13,302 nucleotides of DNA. It comes from CAIPBY01 sp041671305 (lineage in GTDB: Bacteria; Patescibacteriota; Patescibacteriia; 2-01-FULL-39-33). Location of the stretch: contig JBAZBX010000021.1 in NCBI GenBank assembly GCA_041671305.1, positions 1 through 13,302 on the forward strand. Reading direction: 5' to 3'. Positions 1 through 6,193 of this stretch are shown piece by piece. How positions within the stretch are numbered: the first letter of the stretch is position 1; each line of letters opens with the position of its first letter. The notes below the pieces were generated by a model that worked only from the letters and a program-made list of their open reading frames with translations, ran no database searches and was not told the DNA's origin. The position numbers and the translations under genes are program-made.

Positions 1-585
1 TTTGCCGGCGATAACAAGAAATGCGCCGCAGTCGTTTTGGTGTGCGAGACAGATTTTGTTTCTCGCGGTGAAGATTTTCAAAATGTGGCCACAGAAATGG
101 CTCAAAAACTTTTGACCTCCGATGAATCTGAATTCAAATCTTGGGCTGACACTAAGGTCAAGGAATTAGTTTTGAAGATTGGTGAAAATATTCAATTGGC
201 TGATTTTGGCATTGTTGAAGGTGAAATGCTCGGCAGATATGTCCATCATAACAAAAAGGTGGCAGCTATTGTCGCTCTTGATGGCGGAAGCGAGCAAGTG
301 GCCAATGACGTAGCGATGCAGGCTGTAGCTATGGCTCCTAAATATCTCACTCCAGAAGATATTCCGGTTGAAGTAATAGAAAAAGAAAAAGAGATCTACA
401 AAGAATTGCTTCAAAAAGAGGGCAAGCCGGAAGCGATTTGGGACAAGATTATGGAAGGGAAATTGGCTAAGTTTTATGAAGAAAACTGTCTAAATAATCA
501 AGTCTATATCAAGGATGATGCCAAAAAAATAAAGGATATTCTTGACGGAGCCGTGATAAAAAAGTTTGTCAGATATCAAGTTTAA
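1..585 (+). CDS. tsf: Elongation factor Ts, C-terminal part (5'-truncated by window edge)
   Basis: This is the guanine-nucleotide exchange factor that recycles EF-Tu in the cytoplasm. The reading frame is open from base 1 and gives 194 residues, so the start and the N-terminal UBA-like domain lie upstream. The family signature is visible early as CETDFVSR, the hallmark TDFV motif whose Asp-Phe contact EF-Tu. It is followed by the dimerisation core, with YVHHNKKVAAIVAL matching the usual IHHNGKIG segment, and by the C-terminal module with KFYEENCLNNQVYIKDD and a KFVRYQV ending. Only one core subdomain is present, so this is the short Thermus-like type rather than the long E. coli type. TTG at 37 opens the same frame but lies inside the conserved core, so it is not the start. 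The gene normally sits beside rpsB, which would be expected just upstream. A PSP1-type gene follows 23 nt after the stop. Confidence 0.96.
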   Translation, partial: FAGDNKKCAAVVLVCETDFVSRGEDFQNVATEMAQKLLTSDESEFKSWADTKVKELVLKIGENIQLADFGIVEGEMLGRYVHHNKKVAAIVALDGGSEQVANDVAMQAVAMAPKYLTPEDIPVEVIEKEKEIYKELLQKEGKPEAIWDKIMEGKLAKFYEENCLNNQVYIKDDAKKIKDILDGAVIKKFVRYQV

Positions 586-608
586 TTTAAATTTATTTAA
601 TAGAGTAA

Positions 609-1439
609 ATGAGAATTGCCATCGCACAATTAGTTTCCTGGGACAGGTATTACGCTTTTGACTTGGGAGGATTGGAAGTGAAGTCGGGTGACTACATCAT
701 AGTCAACTCAGAATTTGGCGTGGATGCGGTTAGAGTTAGCGAAATCAAAGAAATAGAAAATGATGGCAAAGAAGAATATGGTGAGATTGGCACAGTAGAA
801 CGCTTGGCTAGCAGAGACGATCTGGATTCCATAGCCAGCGATAACAAACAGAAAGAGGTCACAATTAATTACTGTCATAAATTAGTCAAAAAACAAGAAT
901 TGGAAATGAAAGTAGTAGATTGCTATTTTTCTTTTGATGGCCAAAGACTTACTTTTGCTTTTATTGCCGATGGTAGGGTTGATTTCAGAAATTTAGTCAA
1001 AGAATTAAACAGGCATTTTCAGAAATCAATCAGATTATTCCAGTTGGGCGTCCGTGATGAGGCTAAAATTGCCGGAGATGTGGGTTGTTGCGGGCTTAAT
1101 CAATGTTGCAGAAGTCATTTGAAAAAATTAGGAAATGTCACTTCTGAGTTTGCCGAGCATCAGCAGATTGCGCATAGAGGATCGGAAAGGCTTTCTGGAA
1201 TTTGTGGCCGGCTTAAATGCTGTTTGGCATACGAAAATGATTTGTATTTGGAATTAGCCAAAGAACTTCCACCCGTCGGAACAAGAGTCAGAACCAAGCA
1301 CGGCAGGGGAGAAGTTATCGGTTGGCATGTGCTCAACAAGAGTGTAACCGTAAAGATTGATCCAGACAAAGAAGGCGATAAAAATTTAATTGTGGAAGTG
1401 CCCATAAATCCGGATAAAAAAGAAGAAGAAAAAGAATAA
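609..1439 (+). CDS. PSP1 domain protein, RicT/YaaT-like
   Basis: This 276-residue protein matches the PSP1 C-terminal-domain family that includes Bacillus RicT (YaaT). RicT is part of the RicA-RicF-RicT complex, which carries iron-sulphur clusters and affects RNase Y-dependent RNA processing. The N-terminal half has the family pattern FDLGGLEVKSGDYIIV. The centre holds a cysteine array: C160, C161, C166, C167, C199, C204 and C205, in GDVGCCGLNQCC and GICGRLKCCLAYE. Cluster binding is known for RicT and is inferred here. The C-terminus, from about residue 222, has a small beta-rich segment (PVGTRVRTKHGRGEVIGW) and an acidic, lysine-rich tail. The ATG at 609 is the first in frame, with only a weak GAG upstream. 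It lies 23 nt after tsf and is probably co-transcribed with it, ending at the hairpin at 1461. RicA and RicF are not in this window, so the Bacillus role may not carry over. Confidence 0.92.
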   Translation: MRIAIAQLVSWDRYYAFDLGGLEVKSGDYIIVNSEFGVDAVRVSEIKEIENDGKEEYGEIGTVERLASRDDLDSIASDNKQKEVTINYCHKLVKKQELEMKVVDCYFSFDGQRLTFAFIADGRVDFRNLVKELNRHFQKSIRLFQLGVRDEAKIAGDVGCCGLNQCCRSHLKKLGNVTSEFAEHQQIAHRGSERLSGICGRLKCCLAYENDLYLELAKELPPVGTRVRTKHGRGEVIGWHVLNKSVTVKIDPDKEGDKNLIVEVPINPDKKEEEKE

Positions 1440-1460
1440 AATTATAAAAATATATTTGAG

Positions 1461-1506
1461 AATAAATCCCGCTATCAGGCGGGATTTATTGACTATTTTT
1501 ATTTTT
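1461..1506 (+). terminator. Rho-independent terminator after the tsf-PSP1 unit
   Basis: A perfect 12-bp stem (AATAAATCCCGC at 1461-1472 with GCGGGATTTATT at 1479-1490) encloses a 6-nt loop and is followed by a T-rich run at 1496-1506. It closes the tsf-PSP1 transcription unit. The last two bases of the stem are also the first two bases of the -35 box of the next promoter, so terminator and promoter are packed together. Confidence 0.9.
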
Positions 1507-1517
1507 TGTGGTATTAT
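1489..1517 (+). promoter_or_regulatory. Sigma70-type promoter of orphan gene 1
   Basis: The -35 box TTGACT (1489-1494) and the -10 box TATTAT (1512-1517) are 17 nt apart. The -10 is preceded by TGG, giving an extended -10. Transcription should start near 1523, leaving a leader of about 50 nt before the ATG at 1575. Confidence 0.75.
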
Positions 1518-1560
1518 CTGGGGGCGTACATTTTGTGTTTCAACCGGCAAGAAAGCCAAT

Positions 1561-1566
1561 GGAGGG
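1561..1566 (+). promoter_or_regulatory. Strong ribosome binding site of orphan gene 1
   Basis: GGAGGG lies 8 nt upstream of the ATG at 1575 and decides the start. Upstream in-frame starts such as 1506 overlap the -10 box and have no such site. None of the core genes in the window shows a comparable Shine-Dalgarno sequence. Confidence 0.8.
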
Positions 1567-1574
1567 TTCCGTGT

Positions 1575-1934
1575 ATGTCTATTGCATCCACAAATTATTT
1601 GTGTGTTGCCGTGTTTTTCCCCGAGGGTAGTAATGGATCGTTCCTTGAAAATATAAAAGGGGTGATTCGGACATTATTGGAAGACACGTTAACCGGCGTT
1701 GTTGTGGAAATTGAAGATGTTGAAGCGTCGGTGGACACCCTCGGTATTTGGATTGAAGGCTTCGTGGAAAGGTTACCGGGGGACCCCGTTGCCTTCCAAA
1801 ATTTACTCGCTCAGAATATCGTGAATGTCTTAACGAGCAAAGCGAGCATTCTGCCCGATGGATGTAACCTCATCGCTTCCGTGGGGGTGCGCAGTAAATT
1901 CTTGGGTTGGGCGGAAGGTCAGAAGAGGAGCTGA
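1575..1934 (+). CDS. Orphan small protein of unknown function, 119 residues
   Basis: I do not recognise this protein. It starts MSIASTNYLCVAVFF and reads as alternating strands and helices: strand about 7-17, helix 24-40, strand 42-52, strand 55-67, helix 70-92, strand 97-110. This beta-alpha-beta-beta-alpha-beta order would suit a small ferredoxin-like fold, but that is inference from residue pattern only. There is no signal peptide, no membrane segment, and no obvious catalytic motif. The ATG is set by GGAGGG 8 nt upstream. The gene has its own promoter and terminator, so it is a one-gene transcription unit. Its codons are richer in G and C than those of the phosphatase gene (the 60 bases from 1741 are about 53% GC), and it ends in TGA where the core genes use TAA or TAG. 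These traits suggest an accessory or recently acquired gene. Confidence 0.72.
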   Translation: MSIASTNYLCVAVFFPEGSNGSFLENIKGVIRTLLEDTLTGVVVEIEDVEASVDTLGIWIEGFVERLPGDPVAFQNLLAQNIVNVLTSKASILPDGCNLIASVGVRSKFLGWAEGQKRS

Positions 1935-1969
1935 ATTCCTCGGTCTCATATATTGTTGGTTATATTCTA

Positions 1970-2011
1970 GGGTCTGGAGTGCATGTTCGCATTCCAGCCC
2001 GTTTTTTATTT
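1970..2011 (+). terminator. Rho-independent terminator of orphan gene 1
   Basis: GGG-T-CTGGAGTGC (1970-1982) pairs with GCATTCCAG-CCC (1989-2000) around a 6-nt loop, with one bulged T and one G-U pair. GTTTTTTATTT follows at 2001-2011. It faces the terminator of the convergent gene 25 nt further on. Confidence 0.88.
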
Positions 2012-2020
2012 ATACAAATA

Positions 2021-2065
2021 AATTTAAAAATAAGACAGGAGTTACTCAGCTTTGAGTAGCCCCTG
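2021..2065 (-). terminator. Rho-independent terminator of orphan gene 2 (reverse strand)
   Basis: Read on the reverse strand, CAGGGG-C-TACTCA (2065 to 2053) pairs with TGAGTA-A-CTCCTG (2048 to 2036) around a 4-nt loop, with one mismatch and one G-U pair. A T-rich tail runs through 2035-2021. It lies 13 nt after the stop codon of the reverse-strand orphan gene. With the hairpin at 1970 it forms a back-to-back terminator pair between convergent genes. Confidence 0.82.
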
Positions 2066-2078
2066 GTTTTGGTGTGCG

Positions 2079-2330
2079 TTATTTCTCTTTGACGTCGGCG
2101 GCCGTCGGAGTGCCTGGCATTTTATCATGTTCTATGGTGACATTGAACATCACTGTTTTGCCGAGAGCCATTTGGCAAAAGAAGCTAGTCACGGGCAATA
2201 TATGTCCAATTAACATGCTACCTTCTGGCCCTTTTTCTACTCTTACTGCCGATATTGTTGAGATACTAGTCGCCAATATCTCTTCTGTGGGGTTGATTTG
2301 GACTATGACACCAGAATACTCGTGTTTCAT
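2079..2330 (-). CDS. Orphan small protein of unknown function, 83 residues
   Basis: I do not recognise this protein. It starts MKHEYSGVIVQINPTEE and is mostly beta-prone, with strands such as YSGVIVQI, AVRVEKG and TVMFNVTIEH. It ends in a polar tail, PGTPTAADVKEK. A small beta-barrel would fit this pattern, but nothing in the sequence proves it. No signal peptide or membrane segment is seen. I chose the internal ATG at 2330 rather than the one at 2348 because GGAGG stands 7 nt before it. The complementary forward frame is open over the same stretch, but it lacks a ribosome binding site and promoter. The reverse gene has its own ribosome binding site, a plausible promoter and a terminator. It is convergent with orphan gene 1 and divergent from gapdh. 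Confidence 0.7.
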   Translation of the reverse strand: MKHEYSGVIVQINPTEEILATSISTISAVRVEKGPEGSMLIGHILPVTSFFCQMALGKTVMFNVTIEHDKMPGTPTAADVKEK

Positions 2331-2337
2331 GCTATTG

Positions 2338-2342
2338 CCTCC
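2338..2342 (-). promoter_or_regulatory. Strong ribosome binding site of orphan gene 2
   Basis: On the reverse strand GGAGG (2342 to 2338) stands 7 nt before the ATG at 2330. It places the start at this codon rather than at the upstream ATG at 2348. Confidence 0.78.
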
Positions 2343-2399
2343 AATCATGGTTGGTATCCGTGTGATCGCACTTCTCTGATTTTGTACTATTTAAATGAC

Positions 2400-2428
2400 A
2401 GCTTAATAAATTTTACAGTTTTTGTCAA
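2400..2428 (-). promoter_or_regulatory. Possible promoter of orphan gene 2
   Basis: On the reverse strand a perfect -35 box TTGACA (2428 to 2423) is followed after 17 nt by TAAGCT (2405 to 2400). That -10 keeps the T1, A2 and T6 positions but is otherwise weak, and it has no TGn extension. The predicted start of transcription is about 60-65 nt before the ATG. Confidence 0.5.
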
Positions 2429-2474
2429 TTAACATAAAAGGGTTTCCTATCGTTTTTATTTTGAACAGATTTAG

Positions 2475-2483
2475 TGTTATAAT
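2475..2483 (+). promoter_or_regulatory. Extended -10 promoter of gapdh
   Basis: TGTTATAAT at 2475-2483 is a consensus -10 with TGn extension. A TTGAAC lies only 11 nt upstream, which is too close to act as its -35. The T-rich stretch at 2453-2460 is the only sequence at the right distance, so recognition probably depends on the extended -10. Transcription would start near 2490, giving a leader of about 35 AT-rich bases without a Shine-Dalgarno sequence. Confidence 0.65.
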
Positions 2484-2524
2484 TAATACAAATAAATATT
2501 TAAAGAATAATCCTAAAAAATATT

Positions 2525-3529
2525 ATGACAAAAATTGCTATCAACGGCTTTGGCAGAATTGGCCGAGCCGCTTTCAAAATCGCCTTGGACAAGAAGAATG
2601 TCCAGATAGTTGCCATCAATGATCTTACTGATCCGGCAACCTTGGCTTATTTACTTAAATATGATTCGGTCTATGGCCGATATAGTAAAAAAGTGGCTCA
2701 TGATGATAAAAATATAATTATCAATGGCAGAAAATATCCGGTTTTCGCTGAGAAGGATCCGTCCAAATTGCCTTGGAAAAAGTTGGGCGTAGATACAGTT
2801 CTGGAATGCACAGGCGTATTTGAAAAACAAGCAGAATTGGAGATGCATCTCAAAGCCGGCGCCAAAAAAGTAATTCTTTCTTCTCCGGCCAAAGACGCCG
2901 AAACTCCTACCTTGGTATTCGGTACAGAATATAGTAAATCTCAGATGGGCAAAAACAAAGTTATTTCTAACGCCTCTTGCACGACCAATTGCATTGCGCC
3001 GGTTGTTCAGGTCTTGCAATCCAAATTTGGCATTGAGAAGTCGCTCATGACTACCATTCATGCTTATACCGGCACTCAGAAATTAGTGGATAGTCCAGAT
3101 TCCAAAGATCATAGAAGAGGTCGAGCCGGAGCCGTCAATATGGCGCCATCAACAACAGGCGCTGCCAAAGCGACGACTTTGGTCGTTCCTGAGCTCAAGG
3201 ATAAATTTGATGGCATTGCCGTGCGTGTGCCAGTAATTTGTGGTTCTCTTTCAGATATCACGGCTGTCTTGAATAGGGAAGTGACGGTGGAGGAAATAAA
3301 CAAGGCTTTTGTTTCAGCTTCCAAGACTCCTATGTATGCCAAAGTTTTGGCTGTGACCGGTCCAGATGATGATTTGGTTTCCAGTGATATAATCGGCACA
3401 ACTCACTCCACCATCGTTGATTTGAAATTTACCAAAGTTATAGGTAATATGGTCAAAGTTTTGGCTTGGTATGATAATGAATGGGGCTATTCTAATCGGT
3501 TGGTAGAAATGGCCATAGAGAATAAATAA
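2525..3529 (+). CDS. gap: Glyceraldehyde-3-phosphate dehydrogenase, type I, NAD-type
   Basis: This glycolytic enzyme oxidises glyceraldehyde 3-phosphate with NAD+ and phosphate to 1,3-bisphosphoglycerate in the cytoplasm. At 334 residues it has the usual family length. The N-terminal Rossmann domain opens with INGFGRIGR (residues 6-14), and D33 in AINDL fits the acidic residue that favours NAD over NADP. The catalytic cysteine is C152 in SNASCTTNC, and its partner H179 sits in TTIHAYT. The phosphate-site segment APSTTGAAKA and the C-terminal WYDNEWGYSNR are intact. The proline in VDSPDSKD also matches the NAD-type form. The ATG at 2525 follows an AT-rich leader with no ribosome binding site. 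The gene is divergent from orphan gene 2. The next gene starts 11 nt downstream, so an operon with the phosphatase-like gene is likely. Confidence 0.98.
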   Translation: MTKIAINGFGRIGRAAFKIALDKKNVQIVAINDLTDPATLAYLLKYDSVYGRYSKKVAHDDKNIIINGRKYPVFAEKDPSKLPWKKLGVDTVLECTGVFEKQAELEMHLKAGAKKVILSSPAKDAETPTLVFGTEYSKSQMGKNKVISNASCTTNCIAPVVQVLQSKFGIEKSLMTTIHAYTGTQKLVDSPDSKDHRRGRAGAVNMAPSTTGAAKATTLVVPELKDKFDGIAVRVPVICGSLSDITAVLNREVTVEEINKAFVSASKTPMYAKVLAVTGPDDDLVSSDIIGTTHSTIVDLKFTKVIGNMVKVLAWYDNEWGYSNRLVEMAIENK

Positions 3530-3540
3530 ATTTGATTTAT

Positions 3541-4566
3541 ATGAAGAGAAACCCAGAAAATTTTTCAAAGCAGCGAGAATCAGAAGAGGAATCACTACCA
3601 AAGATGGAAATTGAAAAAGAGCCTCATTATATTATCATGATAACTAGGCACGCTGAGCGTTTACCGTCTGGTGAATTGAGTCCCGAAGGTATTGCTCATG
3701 GAAAAGTTAAAGGTGAAAAATTAAATGATGTTGAAGTATTGAAATCTTACGCCAGCGATCATCCAAGCAAAAGAACATATGAAACCGCAGAAAATATTAG
3801 TGAGGGAGCAAACATTAAATCACCTTTAACGGGAGAGCGTTATAAAACTAGAACCGTTAAGGGAATACAATATGATGTTCTTGAGCCAACAATTCTAAAA
3901 ACCGCTAAATTACTAATTGAGGAAAAAACTTTGGATGAAATTAATGAAAAATATCCAGAATTAGCAAAATTAATAAGCTCTGCCCTAGAGGAAGACACAA
4001 GTGGCCTTTTGACTAAAACCAATTCCCAAGGAGAGTCGATGGTAGATATTGAAAAATTATCAAAAGATATCCAGAGGCAAATTGCACCCATTAGACAAAA
4101 AAATCAAAAAATAGGTTTTGAAAAAATACTTGATAATCCCAATACTGTGAGAAATATGGCCGTTGGTCTATCTCACCAACTGATTGATAAAGAAAAAATA
4201 TTAACAAGATATTCAAATGATAGAAATAAAAAAAATGTTCCAGTCAAAAAAGATGTAGTTATTAATATTAACACTCATGGGCTATTTGTTGAGTCGTTGC
4301 TTAGAAGCTCTGGCATATTTGTCAAACCAGATGGCGAGATAATTCATGGCATTGATAATATGGATAATGACGATTTAGGCGGATATATTCAGCCGGCAGA
4401 ATCTATTTATTTAGATATCGGAACTGACCCCAACAATATTCCAGAGCAAATACCGGTAGTATTTGAAAGCGGAAGGAATATCAATGGCAAAGTATATCTA
4501 GATCGCTCTAAATTAGAACAACTTAATAGGGATTATAGTGTCGGTAAAAACATGGAACAAAAATAG
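3541..4566 (+). CDS. Histidine phosphatase superfamily protein (branch 1-like)
   Basis: The protein has 341 residues from the ATG at 3541; an in-frame TTG at 3532 is a less likely start. After a charged leader of about 28 residues comes ITRHAERLPSGELSPEG, with the phosphate-accepting H37 between R36 and E39-R40. SDHPSKRTYETA follows at residues 72-83, where R78 fits the second phosphate-pocket arginine. The second conserved histidine is H246 in ININTHGLFVE. The superfamily includes phosphoglycerate mutase, SixA phosphohistidine phosphatase and many small-molecule phosphatases. The RHAER form and the long helical insert (about 115-235) differ from classical mutases, so the substrate is unknown. 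It sits 11 nt after gap and 5 nt before a gene with a phosphohistidine domain. Base composition is markedly AT-rich (two 60-base samples, from 3901 and 4081, are each about 27% GC), unlike gap or secD, which may indicate a separate origin. Confidence 0.82.
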   Translation: MKRNPENFSKQRESEEESLPKMEIEKEPHYIIMITRHAERLPSGELSPEGIAHGKVKGEKLNDVEVLKSYASDHPSKRTYETAENISEGANIKSPLTGERYKTRTVKGIQYDVLEPTILKTAKLLIEEKTLDEINEKYPELAKLISSALEEDTSGLLTKTNSQGESMVDIEKLSKDIQRQIAPIRQKNQKIGFEKILDNPNTVRNMAVGLSHQLIDKEKILTRYSNDRNKKNVPVKKDVVININTHGLFVESLLRSSGIFVKPDGEIIHGIDNMDNDDLGGYIQPAESIYLDIGTDPNNIPEQIPVVFESGRNINGKVYLDRSKLEQLNRDYSVGKNMEQK

Positions 4567-4571
4567 AAATT

Positions 4572-6143
4572 ATGGCTAAAAATTCCAAGATCAACCAAAT
4601 AATCAACAAGACTGTCAGTAATGAATGGTTTTTTTTGACTAAGCGTTCGGACATACCGCCCTTGCCCGCTTGGTATAAAATAAAATACAGCGCGCTAAGC
4701 CAAGAAAACAAGAAAATTTATGGCGTTGGCATTCCATGGGCCTGTTTTTGGTATGATAATAACACAGAATTTTATCTTCACGGAAAGGAATATCGTTTGG
4801 CTATCCAAAGAGCTACTAAAATACTATATTCAAAACATAATTTCAATAAGCATTTAGTAAAAATAAAGCAGACATGTCGTGATGCCCAGAAATCGGCTCT
4901 GGCACTTAAAAATAAACATTGGAAAAATTTTGACGATAGACAAATTCAAGAAATATATGCTCATTCCATCAAAAAATATGTCTTATCTTACGTCTATGGA
5001 TTTATAACATGGTGTACTCCCGTATTGCAAAATGATGCAAAAATTATTATCAATAATTACAGTGTGGCGCTCAAAAAGATAGGCATTTCTCCCGATCAAG
5101 CGTTGGGCATGCTGATCATTCCTGATGACACTACTGCTTATCAGCAAAAAGAGAAGGCAATTGTCAAATTGTCAAAAAAATATAAAAACGTTCTGGATAA
5201 ATATGAAAGTGAAAAGTTTTTATTGGATAATCATCCTCAGTTGCACTCGGAAATAAAAAAATTTCTTGATAAATACTGTTGGGTTGGCTTTAATTATAGC
5301 GGACCGGTTTTGGATTATAAAGCTGTCGTGAAGGAATTGTTGCAGTCACAGGATAGTATTAAATCAGAAAAACTGCCAACGAAAGAAGAAATCTGTAAAT
5401 TTTGTAAATTTAAAGCAAAGGAAAAACATATTTTTTACGCTTTGGGGATGATTTCTTATACCAAAGACCTCAGAAATGTCACCGACGATTACGTTCACCA
5501 TTGTTTTGTTAATTTTTATGATGAAGTGTCAAAACGAGTTGGCTTGAGAAAACAGGATATCCAATTCCTATGGGATGATGAATTAAACGAATTATTAGCT
5601 GGAGGGAAAAAAATTACTCGGAAATATATCCAAGAAAAAGAAAAATTTTGCGCGGCTTTTGCTTCACCCGAATCCGTGGGAGTAAGACAATATTATATTG
5701 GAGATGAAGCGCGTAATCAAAGAGAACATATTTCCAAAAATAGCAATCAATCATTAATATTAAAAGGATCGCCTAGTGATATTATTAAAGGTACAGTAGC
5801 ATCAACTGGCACGGCAATTGGAATAGTAAAAATTATACACAATCTCAGAGAGGCGGATAAGGTGAAAAAGGGAGATATTTTAGTTGCAGGAATGACTAGC
5901 CCAAAATATATGCCAGCTATCTTAAACTCTGGCGCTATTATTACTGATGATGGCGGATTAACCTGTCATGCGGCAATTATTGCCAGAGAATTAAAAAAGC
6001 CCTGCATCATTGGAACCAAGATAGCGACCGATATTTTAAGCGATGGTGATTTAGTGGAAGTAAACGCCAATAGTGGCGTTATAAAAATTATTAAAAAAAA
6101 GACCAGCGACACTAAGAAAACACATCTTGCCAACTCCGAATAA
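4572..6143 (+). CDS. Protein with a PEP-utilising-enzyme mobile (phosphohistidine) domain
   Basis: This 523-residue protein ends in a clear PEP-utiliser mobile domain at about 404-510. Key segments are GTVASTGTAIGIVKII, a TSPKYMPAI stretch, and DDGGLTCHAAIIAREL, with the phosphorylatable H466 in the family's T-C-H context. KKPCIIGT and DGDLVEVNANSGVI follow. In PEP synthase, pyruvate phosphate dikinase and rifampin phosphotransferase this histidine shuttles phosphate between an ATP-grasp domain and a second active site. Neither an ATP-grasp domain nor the PEP-binding TIM barrel can be seen here. The first 400 residues are a helix-rich region that I do not recognise, with aromatic-rich stretches (WACFWYDNNTEFYLHGKEY at about 56-74) and a CKFCKF pair at 275-280. 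It starts 5 nt after the phosphatase-like gene without a ribosome binding site. The phosphate donor and acceptor are unknown. Confidence 0.82.
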   Translation: MAKNSKINQIINKTVSNEWFFLTKRSDIPPLPAWYKIKYSALSQENKKIYGVGIPWACFWYDNNTEFYLHGKEYRLAIQRATKILYSKHNFNKHLVKIKQTCRDAQKSALALKNKHWKNFDDRQIQEIYAHSIKKYVLSYVYGFITWCTPVLQNDAKIIINNYSVALKKIGISPDQALGMLIIPDDTTAYQQKEKAIVKLSKKYKNVLDKYESEKFLLDNHPQLHSEIKKFLDKYCWVGFNYSGPVLDYKAVVKELLQSQDSIKSEKLPTKEEICKFCKFKAKEKHIFYALGMISYTKDLRNVTDDYVHHCFVNFYDEVSKRVGLRKQDIQFLWDDELNELLAGGKKITRKYIQEKEKFCAAFASPESVGVRQYYIGDEARNQREHISKNSNQSLILKGSPSDIIKGTVASTGTAIGIVKIIHNLREADKVKKGDILVAGMTSPKYMPAILNSGAIITDDGGLTCHAAIIARELKKPCIIGTKIATDILSDGDLVEVNANSGVIKIIKKKTSDTKKTHLANSE

Positions 6144-6155
6144 CTTTGCTAAAAT
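6127..6155 (+). promoter_or_regulatory. Promoter of secDF, inside the 3' end of the previous gene
   Basis: The -35 box TTGCCA (6127-6132) and the -10 box TAAAAT (6150-6155) are 17 nt apart, and TGC before the -10 makes it extended. The -35 lies within the last codons of the mobile-domain gene. No terminator separates the two genes, so read-through from upstream is also possible. Transcription should start near 6162, about 32 nt before the ATG of secD. Confidence 0.7.
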
Positions 6156-6193
6156 AAAACGGTATTAAATTTCTTAAAATTTCTAATTTAAAA

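Noticed and set aside
1506..1574. Upstream extension of orphan gene 1 from the ATG at 1506
   Set aside because: This ATG overlaps the -10 region of the promoter, so it would not be in the transcript. GGAGGG sits just before the ATG at 1575.
1456..1656. Forward open frame spanning the terminator at 1461
   Set aside because: It reads through a perfect terminator hairpin and the promoter of orphan gene 1 and has no initiation signal.
2074..2379. Forward-strand open frame opposite orphan gene 2
   Set aside because: It has no ribosome binding site or promoter and runs through the ribosome binding site of the reverse gene, which has full expression signals.
1440..2524. Non-coding RNA or riboswitch in the orphan island
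   Set aside because: The structured elements found are explained as terminators and short leaders, and no known riboswitch core was recognised.
2651..3061. 136-residue reverse-strand frame inside gap
   Set aside because: It is a shadow of a fully conserved GAPDH; the translated sequence shows no domain and no ribosome binding site.
3541..4566. Assignment of the phosphatase-like gene as the glycolytic phosphoglycerate mutase
   Set aside because: Adjacency to gap is suggestive, but the motif is RHAER rather than the mutase RHGxSxWN, and a long insert is present.
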